DNA of 64,000 nucleotides from Larimichthys crocea (taxonomy: Eukaryota > Chordata > Actinopteri > Sciaenidae), in NCBI RefSeq assembly GCF_000972845.2, contig NC_040013.1:6130550-6194549 (forward strand). The letters are read 5' to 3'. Below the pieces are notes generated by a model. The model was given only the letters and a program-made list of their open reading frames with translations, did no database searches and was not told the DNA's origin. Made by a program: the position numbers and the translations under genes. Shown one piece after another: positions 24,451 to 42,797 of the stretch (positions are counted from its first letter, which is position 1; each line of letters starts with the position of its first letter).

Positions 24451-27400
24451 TCTGTTATCTCAGGAGATGCCTGGTCTAGAATCAGATATGATAGAACAAG
24501 CTCTTCCTGTTGTATCCATTAAGTAGTTGCTGTCATATAGGATGTATGTCTAAATGTTCTGTATTGTATTACTAACCTTGATGTACAGTAAAACGATGCC
24601 CTCTGCCAACTCATTATCACATGATCTTATGTCTGCATGACACAAGAAGACTCACACACGCTTTTATGGTGCAAACAGATCATAGTTTGCACATTTAAAG
24701 ACAATATACCACAGAGCTGACCTCCCGTGTAGCTTACAGACTCCTACATAATAGGCAGCATGAAAATATAAAGAAAAAAAATTAAAATCATAATCATTTT
24801 CGGCCCTGGTGCTGTATTTACCCACAGTAATTTGTGGTATGCTGAGGATTGGAGATATCTGTTGTAGCTGTTGCAGTACTGCACAGTGGTTTTCCACACT
24901 ACACACTATTTCTAACAGGTTCTGATAGTGTTCGCACACTGGAAAAGTAACATATTGCAGTATATATGTTGTGCATTGCACAAAGGGGAGTTGCTTAACT
25001 GGAAAAAAAGCAGCAGAAACAGAAAACAAACAAACATTTTGCTTCTTATTTGAGAAGTTTAACTTGATGAGTAACTTTTTTAATTTGATTGATATTATTG
25101 GTGCATGTAAAAACAGTATACTCGACAAGTATTATTTGTTATATGTTGCATACAGTGAGTATAGAATTGGATCACACTGCTGGACTACTAAGGTTGCCGT
25201 TGCGTGGCTGTGTTTGATATAACCTACATAAGAACAAACAATATATCGACTTTGCTTTAGAAATAGTGTTGTAGCTAAGCTGTAAAACAGTAAAGGAAAG
25301 GCACCATGGCAATCAAAGGTTTTCATAGGAGCATGAATGTATATAGTAAATACCATGGCAATCTGGCTGTTAACTCATGAGAAACTGAGTGTAAAAAATG
25401 GACAAGGATCAGCCTCTTGGGATCATGAATATCTACTGAAAACTGCACAACAATCCAACTTTTAGTCTTCAACATATGCTGCCTTGTTTTGGACCATAAT
25501 GTTGTAAAGGCGTTTTGTCCGTGAAGAAGATTAATTAAAATGATCTTTCATGGGTCATACTGCAAATATTCAGAACAACTTTAATGCCAAACTGGCAGGT
25601 AGTTGTTAAAATATTTAAAGTTTTCTGCACCAGCTCTGGACTGACATCACCACCCTGAGATCCTACCTCTGCTAGAACAAAAAAACATCCTCCATGTCAA
25701 CACTTTGCAGCCAGGATTGTATTGTTACTAGTGTGGAAATGTGTATATAGTAGATATATAGTAGTTCGAATGTCTCCACTTACATCCACACAAGCTAAAT
25801 GCAGACGTTTAGTGGAGCTGATGGAGATTTGGCTCCACATAGTTGGACACAATCAGCAATAAATCACTCCTTATCATTGCACAGACATTTTCTAGGCATA
25901 CTGTGCAACCATTTCACCTCAGCAGAATAGCCATGTAAGGTGGATGCTCCGGTCTATGTGCTGTGTTTCTGTGCTGCAGGGCTCGCCGTGTGGAGAGAGG
26001 CCTCATCCTCATCCACCATTCTCCTCTGCTCCTCTCCTCTCCACGCTGCATCTGTTGATTCCCTCCCTCGTCCTCCTCCCCTCTCCTTCTCTCCTCACTC
26101 CTGTTCTCCCCTCCCTGCTGTCTAGATTTTCCCCTCTGTCCTCCCCAGTCTCTTCATTATCATCTGCCCCCATTGGTCTCTCGTCTTCATCTCCCCCTGT
26201 AGCTTCCTATCTGCCTATCTTTGGTCTACAAAAAAAACAAAACATGTATATGTATGTGTGTGTATGTGTGTGCATATACCAGTATATGTGTGTGTCGAGG
26301 TGGGAGGGGTTGAATGTCATTATCCACTTCTGTGAGCAAACACACACCAGAGAGGATATAGAAAGTCTTACAGACAGAGTAAAACATGCAGCTAGTAGGA
26401 CACAATGAGTTGATATGTTGATGTTAGTCAGTATGCCTGACTGTATGCAGACAGAAAGACTTCTCACAATGAGCATCAGGCCTCTGTGCAGACTCTCAGA
26501 GCCTCGTCGCGCCCCCTACTGACACATGAAAAAAATAGTTCTACCGACAGCAGAGAGACAGATTCCCTGAAGACAAAAGACTGTAGGCGGGGTTTAGAGA
26601 CTGGGCCATCTGCGTGCTGGGGAGGGCTGCTCTGTGTGTGAGAGCCCCCTATACAAGGCCTTTATTTGCATTATGAAAAAGTGGCTAGGCTTGTGAATGT
26701 GGTCATCTCATATCCCAGCAAACCAGGAACTCACAGTCACAGTCAACGATCCACAGAGTGATATTTAACCCTTTTGTTCTGGCTTCCTGCAGACTCCATT
26801 GCTATATGTGTAAAAATATGACACGAATAACCACAAAATCAATAGTTTGGTCCCTTTCTCTTTTCTTTTCTTCAGACACATCATCTAAAGTCTAATAAAA
26901 AGCAACATTTAATGTGTATTTATGTGTTTATATATGAGCTACACATGAAGAAATGTCTATTCTTTGTGTTTACCAAAAGGCCATTCACAGACAAAGAAAT
27001 GCACTGTTTGTTATCCCACACAGACTACGCTGTAATATGAACAATACTACAAAAACTGAAATTCAAAAAGACTTGTGTGGGATTTTGGAGGGGAACTATC
27101 AACACCAGTCACACGTACAGAGTAAACGTTTAGCAGACTTCTAAAATATCAGTTCAAGAAGCAGTTTTCATTTAATTAGGAAATGTCATAAAATATTAAC
27201 CTGTTAATGTTAAATGTGAGATATTGGGCCCAGAGTATCCATGACCCTAAGACACAAGAGATATAACAAGCGGTGTCGGCTCTGAAACCAGAATTGAATG
27301 AAAACTGTAATTTTTCCCCCAAAACATTCACTGCTTCTAACTTCTTAAATTTGAGAATTGGTTGCTTTTCTTTGCAATATATAATAAATAAAATGTTGTT

Positions 27401-29589
27401 TGGTTTTGGGCTATGGGTTGGACAAAATAAAAAGTCTGAAGACATTCTCAGAGAGACTCTAATTGACATTTTTACCTTTTTTTCTGACATAATCATCCAT
27501 TTCCACTCTAGAGTAGATAAAAACTGTACATCAATATAGCCATAAACTTTATGAAATATGCAAAGCAGAGATGTAATGATTTCCACCCCACAGAGGTATC
27601 ACATGCTATATAGGAATGCTATAATGTTCCTATAAGGACAAGTAGTGAGTTTACTGACCTTAACAATATCCCTTTGTCTCCTTGGGAATCACTCTGTTGT
27701 GCTATAATGTTCTCACAGTGTGACTTTGGTATAATATTCCTCTTTGCTGCTGTCTCACTTAATGAAAGAACACGCAGCAGTGTCTTTTCATGCTGCAGGG
27801 TGAGGGGAGATACCACAGTGTGGTTTATGCTTCAGCAGCCAGTTACAGTTTGTTTGGAAGAGCTGCTGTCAAAAGAGTGCCCAAAATGTGAGCCGAGTCA
27901 GGAAAACTGAGGTATGTTTTCTATAGCTGCTCATCTTTAAGCCTGTCTGGACTTCAATTCTAGGTTTGGAAGAGAATAAAAGCCTGCAATATGATATGAG
28001 TGACTTCAGACTGCACATTGCCATCTTGTGGTCACTGTGATAAACTGCTACTCAGATCATAAGAACTTAGCAGGATACCAACGAGCAAGAGAAGAGTCTG
28101 ACTGACTCATGAGTAAACTGAGTGAAATGTTTCATATATGATGTTTTTTTATAAGGCCTTGGAATGAAAAAGACTGAAATGCAGAGATATTTGCAAAGTT
28201 AAATACATTCACAGATGTAGAATTTTGGAAATATTGTTGTCTCCTAGATAATTTTGAAGAGCCTAATACTTATGTTAATTTGGATATTTTTCCGTGTTTA
28301 ATTAACTCATTCAACAGTTGTATTCGCCAAAGTTCTTCTGCACGATGGTCTAAAAGCTGCCCGATTGTTCTACTCCACCAGTTACACATCATGATGGTCG
28401 TTAAACTGTTTTCATTCATTCATTCTTATACCTTTTAGAAAATATTGGCATGAAAATGCATCAAATGAAGATGCAAGCTGCACTTCAGGCCTCCATGTTC
28501 CCAGAAAAATACAGGACATGACCTCTGTGTCCTACAACCCTGAATGGAATCTATACAACAACCTTTAATGTAATTAACCACCAACTGCATGACTCTTACT
28601 TTTTTTCATGACATACATACACCATCTATTACTTTAATAATGATGGCTTGTCTCAAAAGATACATAATGTGGTGTTAAAAGTCAACCCTAAAATACAATT
28701 CACATGATTTTTCTGTGATAGATGAAGCTCAGTTTTTGTGTAATTTGTCCATTTGAGTCTTTGAGAGTTTGTCCTGGAGCTGCTCCACTGACACGGAATA
28801 ATGGAACAAATTCTTAGAAGCTTTAATGATTTTACTGTCTCTCTTTAGTTTAAGTGGGGCAACTTAAAACAAACATGTCACTTGATGCCTTTAGGCATTG
28901 GTGCTCTGATTTCCATCATTTAAGAACTCAGAGGGGCAGAAGTTCAATGTAGTGTGAGGAAGATGAATGAGTTATCAAAACATATTCATAAACAGCATGA
29001 CATCTAATATGAAAAAGTGTAACTCAATGCTGCACTTCTGAAGTAGTGGTATAAAGTAACCGGTATAATAACCCTTTTTGGGTTCATACCAACTGTGTAT
29101 CATCCTCCATACTGTATCCATATCTAATAGTTCACTCAAACATTGTGCAGAGGAGTACACGCAAATCAGAAATACAGTTTAATATGCAGACATTTATGCA
29201 ACACATACATGTGGCAATACTTGCCAATTTTGTCAATGCAAGATTAATAGAGATAAATACATCAATTATCAAAGCCAAACACATCTGATGGCCCCAATTT
29301 GACCATACTGCTACAAAGAGCAGAACATCTGAAAGAAATTACACTGAATTAAGATCATAGTGAAATGTAATAAATATTTGACTTCTAGCAAAGTGTAATA
29401 GGTTCCAAATGCTCACTGAGCTGAGTTGTAATCAAGGTCCTTTTTTTCCACGATATCTGCATTTTCTTATGCTATAGCATCCAATCAAAAGAAACAGCAG
29501 ACGCAGTTTGAGACTAGAAATACATATACTACACAGACCGACACACTATTTGCACCAATATGGGATAGAATACAAATAAATAAAAACAT

Positions 29590-30000
29590 ATTTCCCTATA
29601 TTATTTACAGTTTTTTCCTTTCAGGTATAGTCCACATTTCCATCTTGAATGATATTCATGTAAGGTTCCCAGAGTTGGACAAAACGTTCCTCTTGCTTTT
29701 AACAATGTAAATTAGTCTTTCCAGACCAATATAATCTGAAATCTCCCTCAATGATGGTGCATCTGTACTTTTCCAATATAGTGCAATAGCCCTCCATAGT
29801 CCATATAATCATTCAGATATACTCCAAGTACACAGAGTTTGGTATAAAACTGTAGTATTAAACATGTCTGACAAACATTCCTTAAGTTTTGGATCTTTAG
29901 ACTGTCCCATAGACAGTGAATAGAGTACCTTTATCATTCACACATGTAGAACAAACATTGGTGAAGCCTGACACGAGTTACTCCCAACTGCATGCATTTC
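29590..30000 (-). mobile_element. degraded L1-clade LINE, 3' end of ORF2
   Basis: With frame changes, the minus strand gives a Cys-containing stretch near 29990-29920 followed by GTLFTVYG, like the GT(Y/F)xHCxW block near the end of L1 ORF2. It then gives LERLIYIVKSK and FVQLWEPYMNII near 29730-29640, like the terminal L1 ORF2 pattern ERxxYxxKxKxxxFxxxWxPF. Several stops and frameshifts make it a dead fragment. The subfamily is unknown. Confidence 0.5.
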
Positions 30001-30236
30001 TGTTTAATACCATAATGCATTCATAATAATATTTCAAACATGACTCTGTCTGAGTCTATCAGACGGAAATGACTGAAGGCCACTCCATGCTGCTGTGACG
30101 CTCCTTGACCCCGTCCAGCCCTCTCAGGGTCTGTCGTCACTTTCCAAACAAGGAAACTATATTCGCGCTAAAGTAGTGGTGCCTTCAGGAACTGTGGGAA
30201 CAGTGAGAGACAAGCAGACAGATGGTCGCTCCACAC

Positions 30237-30318
30237 GGTAGCGTGGCCGAGCGGTCTAAGGCGCTGGATTAAGGCTCCAGTCTCTTCGGAGGCGTGGGTT
30301 CGAATCCCACCGCTGCCA
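30237..30318 (+). tRNA. tRNA-Leu (anticodon AAG)
   Basis: The 82-nt class II tRNA folds fully. The acceptor 30237-30243 pairs with 30311-30317 (one G-U). The anticodon stem CTGGA/TCCAG (30264-30268, 30276-30280) encloses loop TTAAGGC with anticodon AAG at 30271-30273. A long variable arm TCTCTTCGGAGG and T-loop GGTTCGAATCC (B box) follow. The discriminator is A at 30318 and there is no intron. A TTTT Pol III terminator follows at about 30326. It decodes CUU. Confidence 0.97.
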
Positions 30319-30610
30319 AGAAACTTTTATATGGAAACCTAAAAGTCTTCTCCAGAGCAAACAGTTAAAACAAAGTCCTTGAGATAAATGGTTAATGTGT
30401 CCTCTAATCAGCGTGGAAATTATGTTCCAAGGAAATTCATCACAACACAACTTGTGAAAGTAAGAAGTTGGTCTCTCGAGTATGGATTAAGTGTTTTAAT
30501 AAGTGTGTAACCATGACAAATGTCCAAACTTAGTTTGCAAAACCATCATCGTCTCATTAATAATAGCAACAAAAAAGATTTCATCCAGTTTCATGAATAC
30601 TCTGAGTTAG

Positions 30611-30990
30611 TAGTTGAATAAAAGTACATTTACCCAGCCCTTGTCCTCACCATACTCTGTGGTATAATACAAAAAGTACATTTTGAGGTGCTTATACTCT
30701 ATTTTCATTTTCTGCTGCTTTGATTTTCACTTTAATTTAACATTTTATATAGGAAACCCATATTGATCTCATAAAATATGATAGATGGTTATAGGATGAA
30801 CTAACCAAAGCTATATAAAAATATTTTAACTATCTCCAACTTAATCTCCAACTTAATAATATATATATATGGGGTCTTTTTGCTGCATAATGAGTAAGCT
30901 GCTTTCACTTTTAAGACTACATACATTACATTATTACTTGGTAATATTTTGAGTGAATGATTTTTACTTGCAATGCTATTTTTTTAGCAT
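30611..30990 (+). repeat. degenerate teleost repeat with AAAGTAC / CTTTTACTT motifs
   Basis: AAAAGTACATTTACCCAG, ACAAAAAGTACATTTTGAGG, CTGCATAATGAGTA, TTTCACTTTTAAGAC and GGTAATATTTTGAGTGAATG occur in order. They match the layout of a ubiquitous fish repeat that I recall with AAGTACTTTTACTCAAGTACTG near its start and TACTCAAGTAATATTTTGAATG near its end. A second, better-preserved fragment is at 47204-47400. Confidence 0.5.
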
Positions 30991-31369
30991 TTTTTTTTTA
31001 TATTTGCTATTTCAGTTTTGTTTTTGTTTTTGCTTTTTACAGTATGTACTGTTAACTGCTCTGAGCAACAAGAGAAAATACAACTTTGACATTGCTTTGT
31101 AAAAATTAAGTAGATTGAAAATATTAAATATGAATATTAAATATTTCAAAAAACGTTGAATGTAAGGTAAAATAGGTTAAATATACATACGTCTAATGTA
31201 CAGTACACAATACATAAGTTTAACGTATATTTTTATATTTTTGTTCGATTATATAAGTATATAAGTTTCAGAAGTGTCATAAGTTTGATGTCATTTACAT
31301 TTTAGTTTTATGTATACATCATATTATAGATAAGTTTGATATAGGTGATATAAGTTTTCACTTTTCACA

Positions 31370-31775
31370 GAGAGAGCTCGGAAGTCGGAGCTCTCGGAGA
31401 GCACGTGAACGCAGCGTAGTTAGACGACGGAGCCGAGAGGAAAGAAAAGGGGCAGAGGAAGAGACCTGTGATAAATTCAGCCTCACTCTGTTGGCGCCAA
31501 TCCGATTTAAAGAGGAGAAGAAAAAAAAACAGCATTTTTTTTTTTTTCATTGACGTTTTAATCAAACCTGCGTCTGTCCGCCGCTTGTCTGCCAGGCACG
31601 TCGCTCGGCGCTACGGCCAGCTAGCCTCGTTAGCACTCCATCTATCATTGTCATATTAATCTGGCCCCTTCTCCGAGTCTGTAGTCACGATACTAATAAC
31701 TCAGCAACAGTGAGGCAGCGGGGACAATAGAGGTGTGTTTCTCCGGGGGGCATCGATAAAGACAGCAGCTTCAAA
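31370..31775 (+). promoter_or_regulatory. naa40: naa40 promoter / 5' UTR region
   Basis: This patch is more GC- and CpG-rich than the AT-rich DNA before it and leads directly into the naa40 ATG (context CAAAATGGGG). I see no TATA box. The exact start site cannot be read from sequence. Confidence 0.5.
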
Positions 31776-37909
<6,134 letters not shown>

Positions 37910-40900
37910 TCCAGCTCCAGCTTATCCACCTTTTACGATTTGGGTTTAAAACAAAAACAAAAAAAACAACAAAAAAAACAACAAAAAAAAGCCAGCAACT
38001 TTTCATGGCTGTGTGTGAAAGCTTGAGCTGCCTGCTACTACTGCAAGCATTTTGAGTTTGAACGGCTGTAGATGAACCGATGGTGGAATACCTGGCTACA
38101 GATATTGATGTCGCATTATGGATTGAGATTTACGTGTTTTTGTTTTTTTTTGTTTTTTGTGTGTATTCCTGCTACAAAAGCAGTATGCAGTGTGAGCTTT
38201 CACACATAGCTCCTGTTTGTTTGTTTGTTTGTTTGTTTGTTTGTTTTTTTCTTGGTTCAGTGTCCAAGCCATCTCTTCTCATTCTCTTATCCCAGTTAAT
38301 GATGACAATTAGTAGTTTCCCAGTCGAGAACAAGCTAAAGCATTGCTGACAATTCTCTACCACTGCAACGAACCTCATCCCATCCTGCTTCTCCCCTCTT
38401 CTCGCGCGCTATACTGTATCCGATCACAGCGCAGCACGCCTCAAACTTTCACTCGGGACCTAAAAGTGTTTGCGATAGCCTGGCTGTATTCTAGAAACTT
38501 ACTGCCTCACGTCTAGATTGCTCAAGCGTAAGACAGGATTTAGTGGTAAATATTGGTAAATCATGCAGTCACTCAGTTACCACGTCTAATAAGCAGAGTT
38601 TGTCGGTTTCTGTTATACAGCTGAGCTCTTTGAGATTTGTTTCACTGAATCATGGTCCCAGCGTTATGCTACAATGTGTCACGCTTGGGTCTCAGAAAAA
38701 GTCTTGAAGCGTTACTGTACTGTGATATCACCCGTTATGTTGCAAGTTCTAAACATAATCTAAACATACGGCTTGGAAGTTATTTTTGTAACAAGAGCAC
38801 TGCAGCTAGCAGCAACCGCACTGTTTCAAGCAGTCCGTTATACTACTTGTTACAACATTACAGTATAGCATTGGCACTACTCATCTCCTCTCTTCATGTC
38901 TCCCCCGCTTTTAATTTTTCTAACTTATGAGATGTTCAAGATTGCCTTTTTTTTTTTTTGTTTTCTCCCAGTGAAACGAGTAAAACTATTTTAAATTGTA
39001 AAGCTGCATCCGACCCTGAAAATAACCCCGGTGTGACCCTCTCAACTTGCTTTAACCGTCGGAGGTACATGAAGCCACACGGCGTTCTCTAGTTAATTAA
39101 ATCATTCGCTCTCATTTTCACGCTCTCTTCTTCCCGTTTCCATGCTTACAGACAGACTGATGTCACCTGCTCTAATGTGTCACATCCTCCCTTCTCTCTC
39201 CTTTTGTTTTCCATCCTCCCTTCACGTCCTAAAGGCACCGAATGATGACTGCAGACCCGTTTCTGTTGCTTTAGTCACTTCTTGCTTGCCTCTTCGTCCA
39301 CTTTTCCGAGAGGTACTAACCATAAACGAGTTGATGTTGACGCTACCTTTTTAGCTGTATTTAAAAAATACTCCAGACCATCCTCCATCCCCTCTCTTAC
39401 ACACATTTCTGCTAGCATGAGCAAATCATATTGATTTAACATGGATGAGGATCGGTAGAAGTCACCGCTTCATTATGTGGCCGTTTGAAGCTGGATGCTG
39501 TTAACTCGGAGGTAGAAACATGGGTTGGGTGGATGATGGAAGTAATCCTAGAGCACTGACGGTGTTTTTGTTGTTTTGTAGTCTTTATTCCTCCTCCTCA
39601 GTCGTCAACTGTTATCCCAGCCCTCCGTCATTTAGTTTGCATGACGAAATTTTCAAAGATCTTGAATAAAACTGGTGGTGTAAATCAGGATTTCGCAACA
39701 GCGGTGCTGCTTCTGCGTCACTGTCTGAGCTCTGAAATCCTCACGCGGTTTCACAGTGTTGCTTTAATACTTACAGACAAATCTCCCACGAGAATCAGTG
39801 CATGTTAGAAGTATGTGAAAGGGTTGTGTGAAATTTAAAGCTAATGCTGGTGTTTAGTATCCCTTAAAGCATCTTGGCGCTGTAAGATTTGGGTAAAGTT
39901 GTGCTGCCAAGATGTTTGAAGGAGTCCCACGACATTACAACCTGGAACTGCTCTGATCTTGTTGATTCCGTTTCGTACAAAACCTTCAGGGTATTTTTTT
40001 GAACGGTTCAGGTGCGAGTCGGCTGAAGCCCTATCTAGAAACCACCACAAAACCCTTTAATTCCAGGACTGTAGTCAGTTTGTACAGATTTTACATGTGG
40101 GCTGAAGGAGTGGGAAAAAAAAACATTGTGGATGTAAAGATTCCTCTGTCTAGTGTGGCTGTGAGGAGATTTAAATTGGTACGTTTTGAAACGCTTTTTT
40201 AAAAAAAAGGAGGCTCAACTTGAGATTTCACACATCGAGTATGTGAAACAGGGGAGAGTAAAATGTGAAGAAACACCTAAATACTGAATTAATCTGTGTT
40301 ACACAAGAACAAAATGTTATTTATCACTGAAAGAACGACCAGGTTCGGATCCTGGGGTGAAAGTTTCTGGCCGTTTCCAGACTGGGTAGAGACAAAAAAC
40401 AAAAAACAAAATCATCACCTGGAGACGACATATCGGTGTCTCACGATGATCATGAACAACATATTTCTTGTTTTAGTGCTAGACTACCTTCTGATAAGTA
40501 CAGTAAATCATTTTTTTTGTACTACATAAGTTACAATAAAAAAGGATGTTGTACATAGTGGTAGAATATCAACCGACTGACAGTCTCTCTCTCTCTCAGG
40601 TTAATCAAACGTAATCAAACCTCATCGTACATTTAACAACCATGTTGTCAGTTAGCTGTTGACTGGATTGGCTGCAGCTCTGACCTAGAGTCAGTTTTTG
40701 TTTGTGTGTCATTGTATTTAAAGAAAGTGTTCTTATTAGTTTTATGTTGCAGTAAACGGAAAACACTCCTTTTGCCTTGTAAATGTGAAATTGCATGAAA
40801 ACGAATGACGCAATGTTTGAACTGACTCTAGATCAGCGCTTAGTTGTTACATTCAATCCAGACAGGTGGGCTGTCTTTTAAAACAAACAAACAAAAAAGG

Positions 40901-41325
40901 CTTACTGGAAGGAAAAAAAAAATTGTTTTGTGAAAATATCCTCAGTTTGAAAATGAGCCTGAACTTAACCAGTTTTCTTTTAAGTCAGTGAGAACTTTTT
41001 ATTTTAGAGAATGGTTGCATACCCTCACAGACTCACAGATCCTCCTCTTGGTCTCTTCTCTCTGTGTTTTGTATATATATAAATATATATACATAAGCTG
41101 TTGTGGACTCATCTTCACTTTCATTTCCTGGCCTTTTACAGGTGAAACACTTTTTTAAACATGACGTTGAAAAGAGAAAAAAGGAAAAAAAAAACCTCCA
41201 TGTTTGAGAGCGAGTGTTAGAACGGTCCTGTCCATAAACGACAATGAAAGGGAAAACTAAGTCATTATGCCTTGTCAGTGTTTTATTTGTATGTTACAAA
41301 TAAAGGAAAGTTGTTTGACTTTTCA
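37910..41325 (+). other. naa40: naa40 3' untranslated region
   Basis: AATAAA hexamers at 39665-39670 and 41299-41304 suggest short (1.75-kb) and long (3.4-kb) 3' UTR forms. The region is AT-rich with A/T homopolymers and a (TTTG)n repeat at 38215-38250. There is no second gene inside it that I can support. Confidence 0.55.
38215..38250. repeat. (TTTG)n repeat in naa40 3' UTR
   Basis: About eight tandem GTTT units. Confidence 0.85.
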
Positions 41326-41440
41326 AGAGATGCCTTTTTTTGTTTATTATTTATTTTCAAGGAGACAAATGCATAGAAGCCAGTTTCTGCCTGGAAAAGG
41401 AAAATAGTTTGATTAATTACGATAAAAATGTGAGTGAGTG

Positions 41441-41722
41441 AAGTGTTTGCCCCCTTTCTGATTTCTTATTTTTTTGCGTGTTTGTCACACTTAAATGTTT
41501 CAGATCATCAAACAAATGTAAATATTAGACAAAGATAACACAAGTAAACACAAAATGCAGTTTTTAAATGAAGGTTTTTATTATTAAGGGGGGGAAAAAA
41601 TCCAAACCTACATGGCCCTGTGTGAAAAAGTGATTGCCCCCTAAAACTAATAGCGAGTTGGGCCACCCTTAGCAGCAACAACTGCAATCAAGCGTTTGTG
41701 ATAACTGACATTGAGTCTTTGA

Positions 41723-41754
<32 letters not shown>

Positions 41755-41756
41755 AC
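41441..41756. repeat. fish DNA-element-like repeat plus (GAAA)n tail
   Basis: The block with GTTTGCCCCCTTTCTGATTTC, TTAAATGTTTCAGATCATCA, GGCCCTGTGTGAAAAAGTGA and TTGCCCCCTAAAAC matches my memory of an abundant teleost non-autonomous repeat. The start (TTTGCCCCC) and the internal GATTGCCCCC point to a palindromic or duplicated terminus. It ends against a (GAAA)n array at 41720-41754. Confidence 0.5.
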
Positions 41757-42359
41757 TCAGTAGTACAACAATAGTACTTTATTGATTTTAATGGATGATT
41801 TTTTTGTTGCAGCAGCATTTACAAGTAACAGAACAGGCACACACTGTACACAGGCATGAGGTAAAACAATACAAATAGAATAAACTAAGCAGGAAGAACA
41901 TATGGTTCTACCTCTAAAACATACATAAGAGAAATATGCATATTGACTCTTGTGCAAATGTGTATTGTGAGTATGTCAGTTATGACTAAGTCAAAAATGG
42001 ATTTCAATTCAATCAGTAATTAGATGCTAAATTGATGAGTCAAAATCATTTTATACATTTAATATATAGTTTGACAGATTGATAAATCTGTATATTTTCA
42101 TACATTATACTTTACTCCCCTTTAAAGACATAAATATTGTTTTATCAGCCATTATTTCAAAGTCCTCTTGTGGAACTGTTGCCACCGCTTCGTTGTAGTG
42201 GGGGGGGGACTCCTTACTGTGTTGCAGTACAACAGGAAGTTGTTGGTACATTTGCTGCCTCGCTGAGGTGGATGAATGGATGGAGGCTCTGCTGATGGAT
42301 GCTCTGCTGATGGAGGAGCTGTGTCTTCGCTCACGTCTGTCCAAGATGCCGTGAGCCCT

Positions 42360-42415
42360 TCAGGCTCGTAACTAAACTGCCGCCGCTGCTGATACTTAAA
42401 GATTTCTCTCCTCCG
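42360..42415 (+). promoter_or_regulatory. b3gat3: probable b3gat3 non-coding first exon
   Basis: The b3gat3 coding start lies 16 nt after a CTTTAG acceptor (exon begins 42782), so a 5' UTR exon is needed. The segment ending CTCTCCTCCG before donor GTGAGTTCAC (boundary 42415/42416) is the best candidate. The (CA)n array then lies in intron 1. Confidence 0.45.
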
Positions 42416-42499
42416 GTGAGTTCACGGAGCCTGTCAGGCTAACGTAGCTTAGCTCGCGTCGATTCATCACCAGGTGAAAATGCAAATTCATATCAGCTG

Positions 42500-42584
<85 letters not shown>

Positions 42585-42597
42585 CACACACACACAC
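42500..42597. repeat. (CA)n microsatellite in b3gat3 5' intron
   Basis: About 48 CA units with one CG interruption near 42577, within 200 bp of the probable promoter. It is the longest dinucleotide array in the window. Confidence 0.95.
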
Positions 42598-42797
42598 GGC
42601 TAGCCTCAGCTAGCTTCACGTTAATGTTGTTAAACGGGGATGCTAACCCTGCGAGCTAGCCGTCTGGCTAAATGAGAATTTAAAACATCTCCACAACCAA
42701 GACAGGAAACCTAACACCTGATAAAAGAGTCGTAAACAAACCCTGCAGACTCTTATTTAATGTTTTCTGTGTCGTCCTTTAGCTGCTCCAGGGTACC

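Larger units (their letters stand above)
22250..31370. other. 9-kb gene-poor interval between divergent rcor2 and naa40
   Basis: No protein gene is recognised. The interval holds three (TG)n arrays, a long polypyrimidine block, an L1-like fragment, a tRNA-Leu gene and a fish repeat, all listed separately. From about 24460 to 29560 I see only AT-rich DNA with isolated short frames and no convincing splice structure. Confidence 0.5.

Noticed and set aside
42105..42344. Minus-strand 79-codon frame upstream of b3gat3, containing PPHYNEAV and ending in MSLKGSKV, with a minus-strand AATAAA at 41778-41783
   Set aside because: The frame has no ATG at its start (it begins on TTG), a stop lies just upstream, and I see no splice acceptor that would rescue it. 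The PPxY-like string could be chance. A transcript from a shared promoter remains possible but is not supported.
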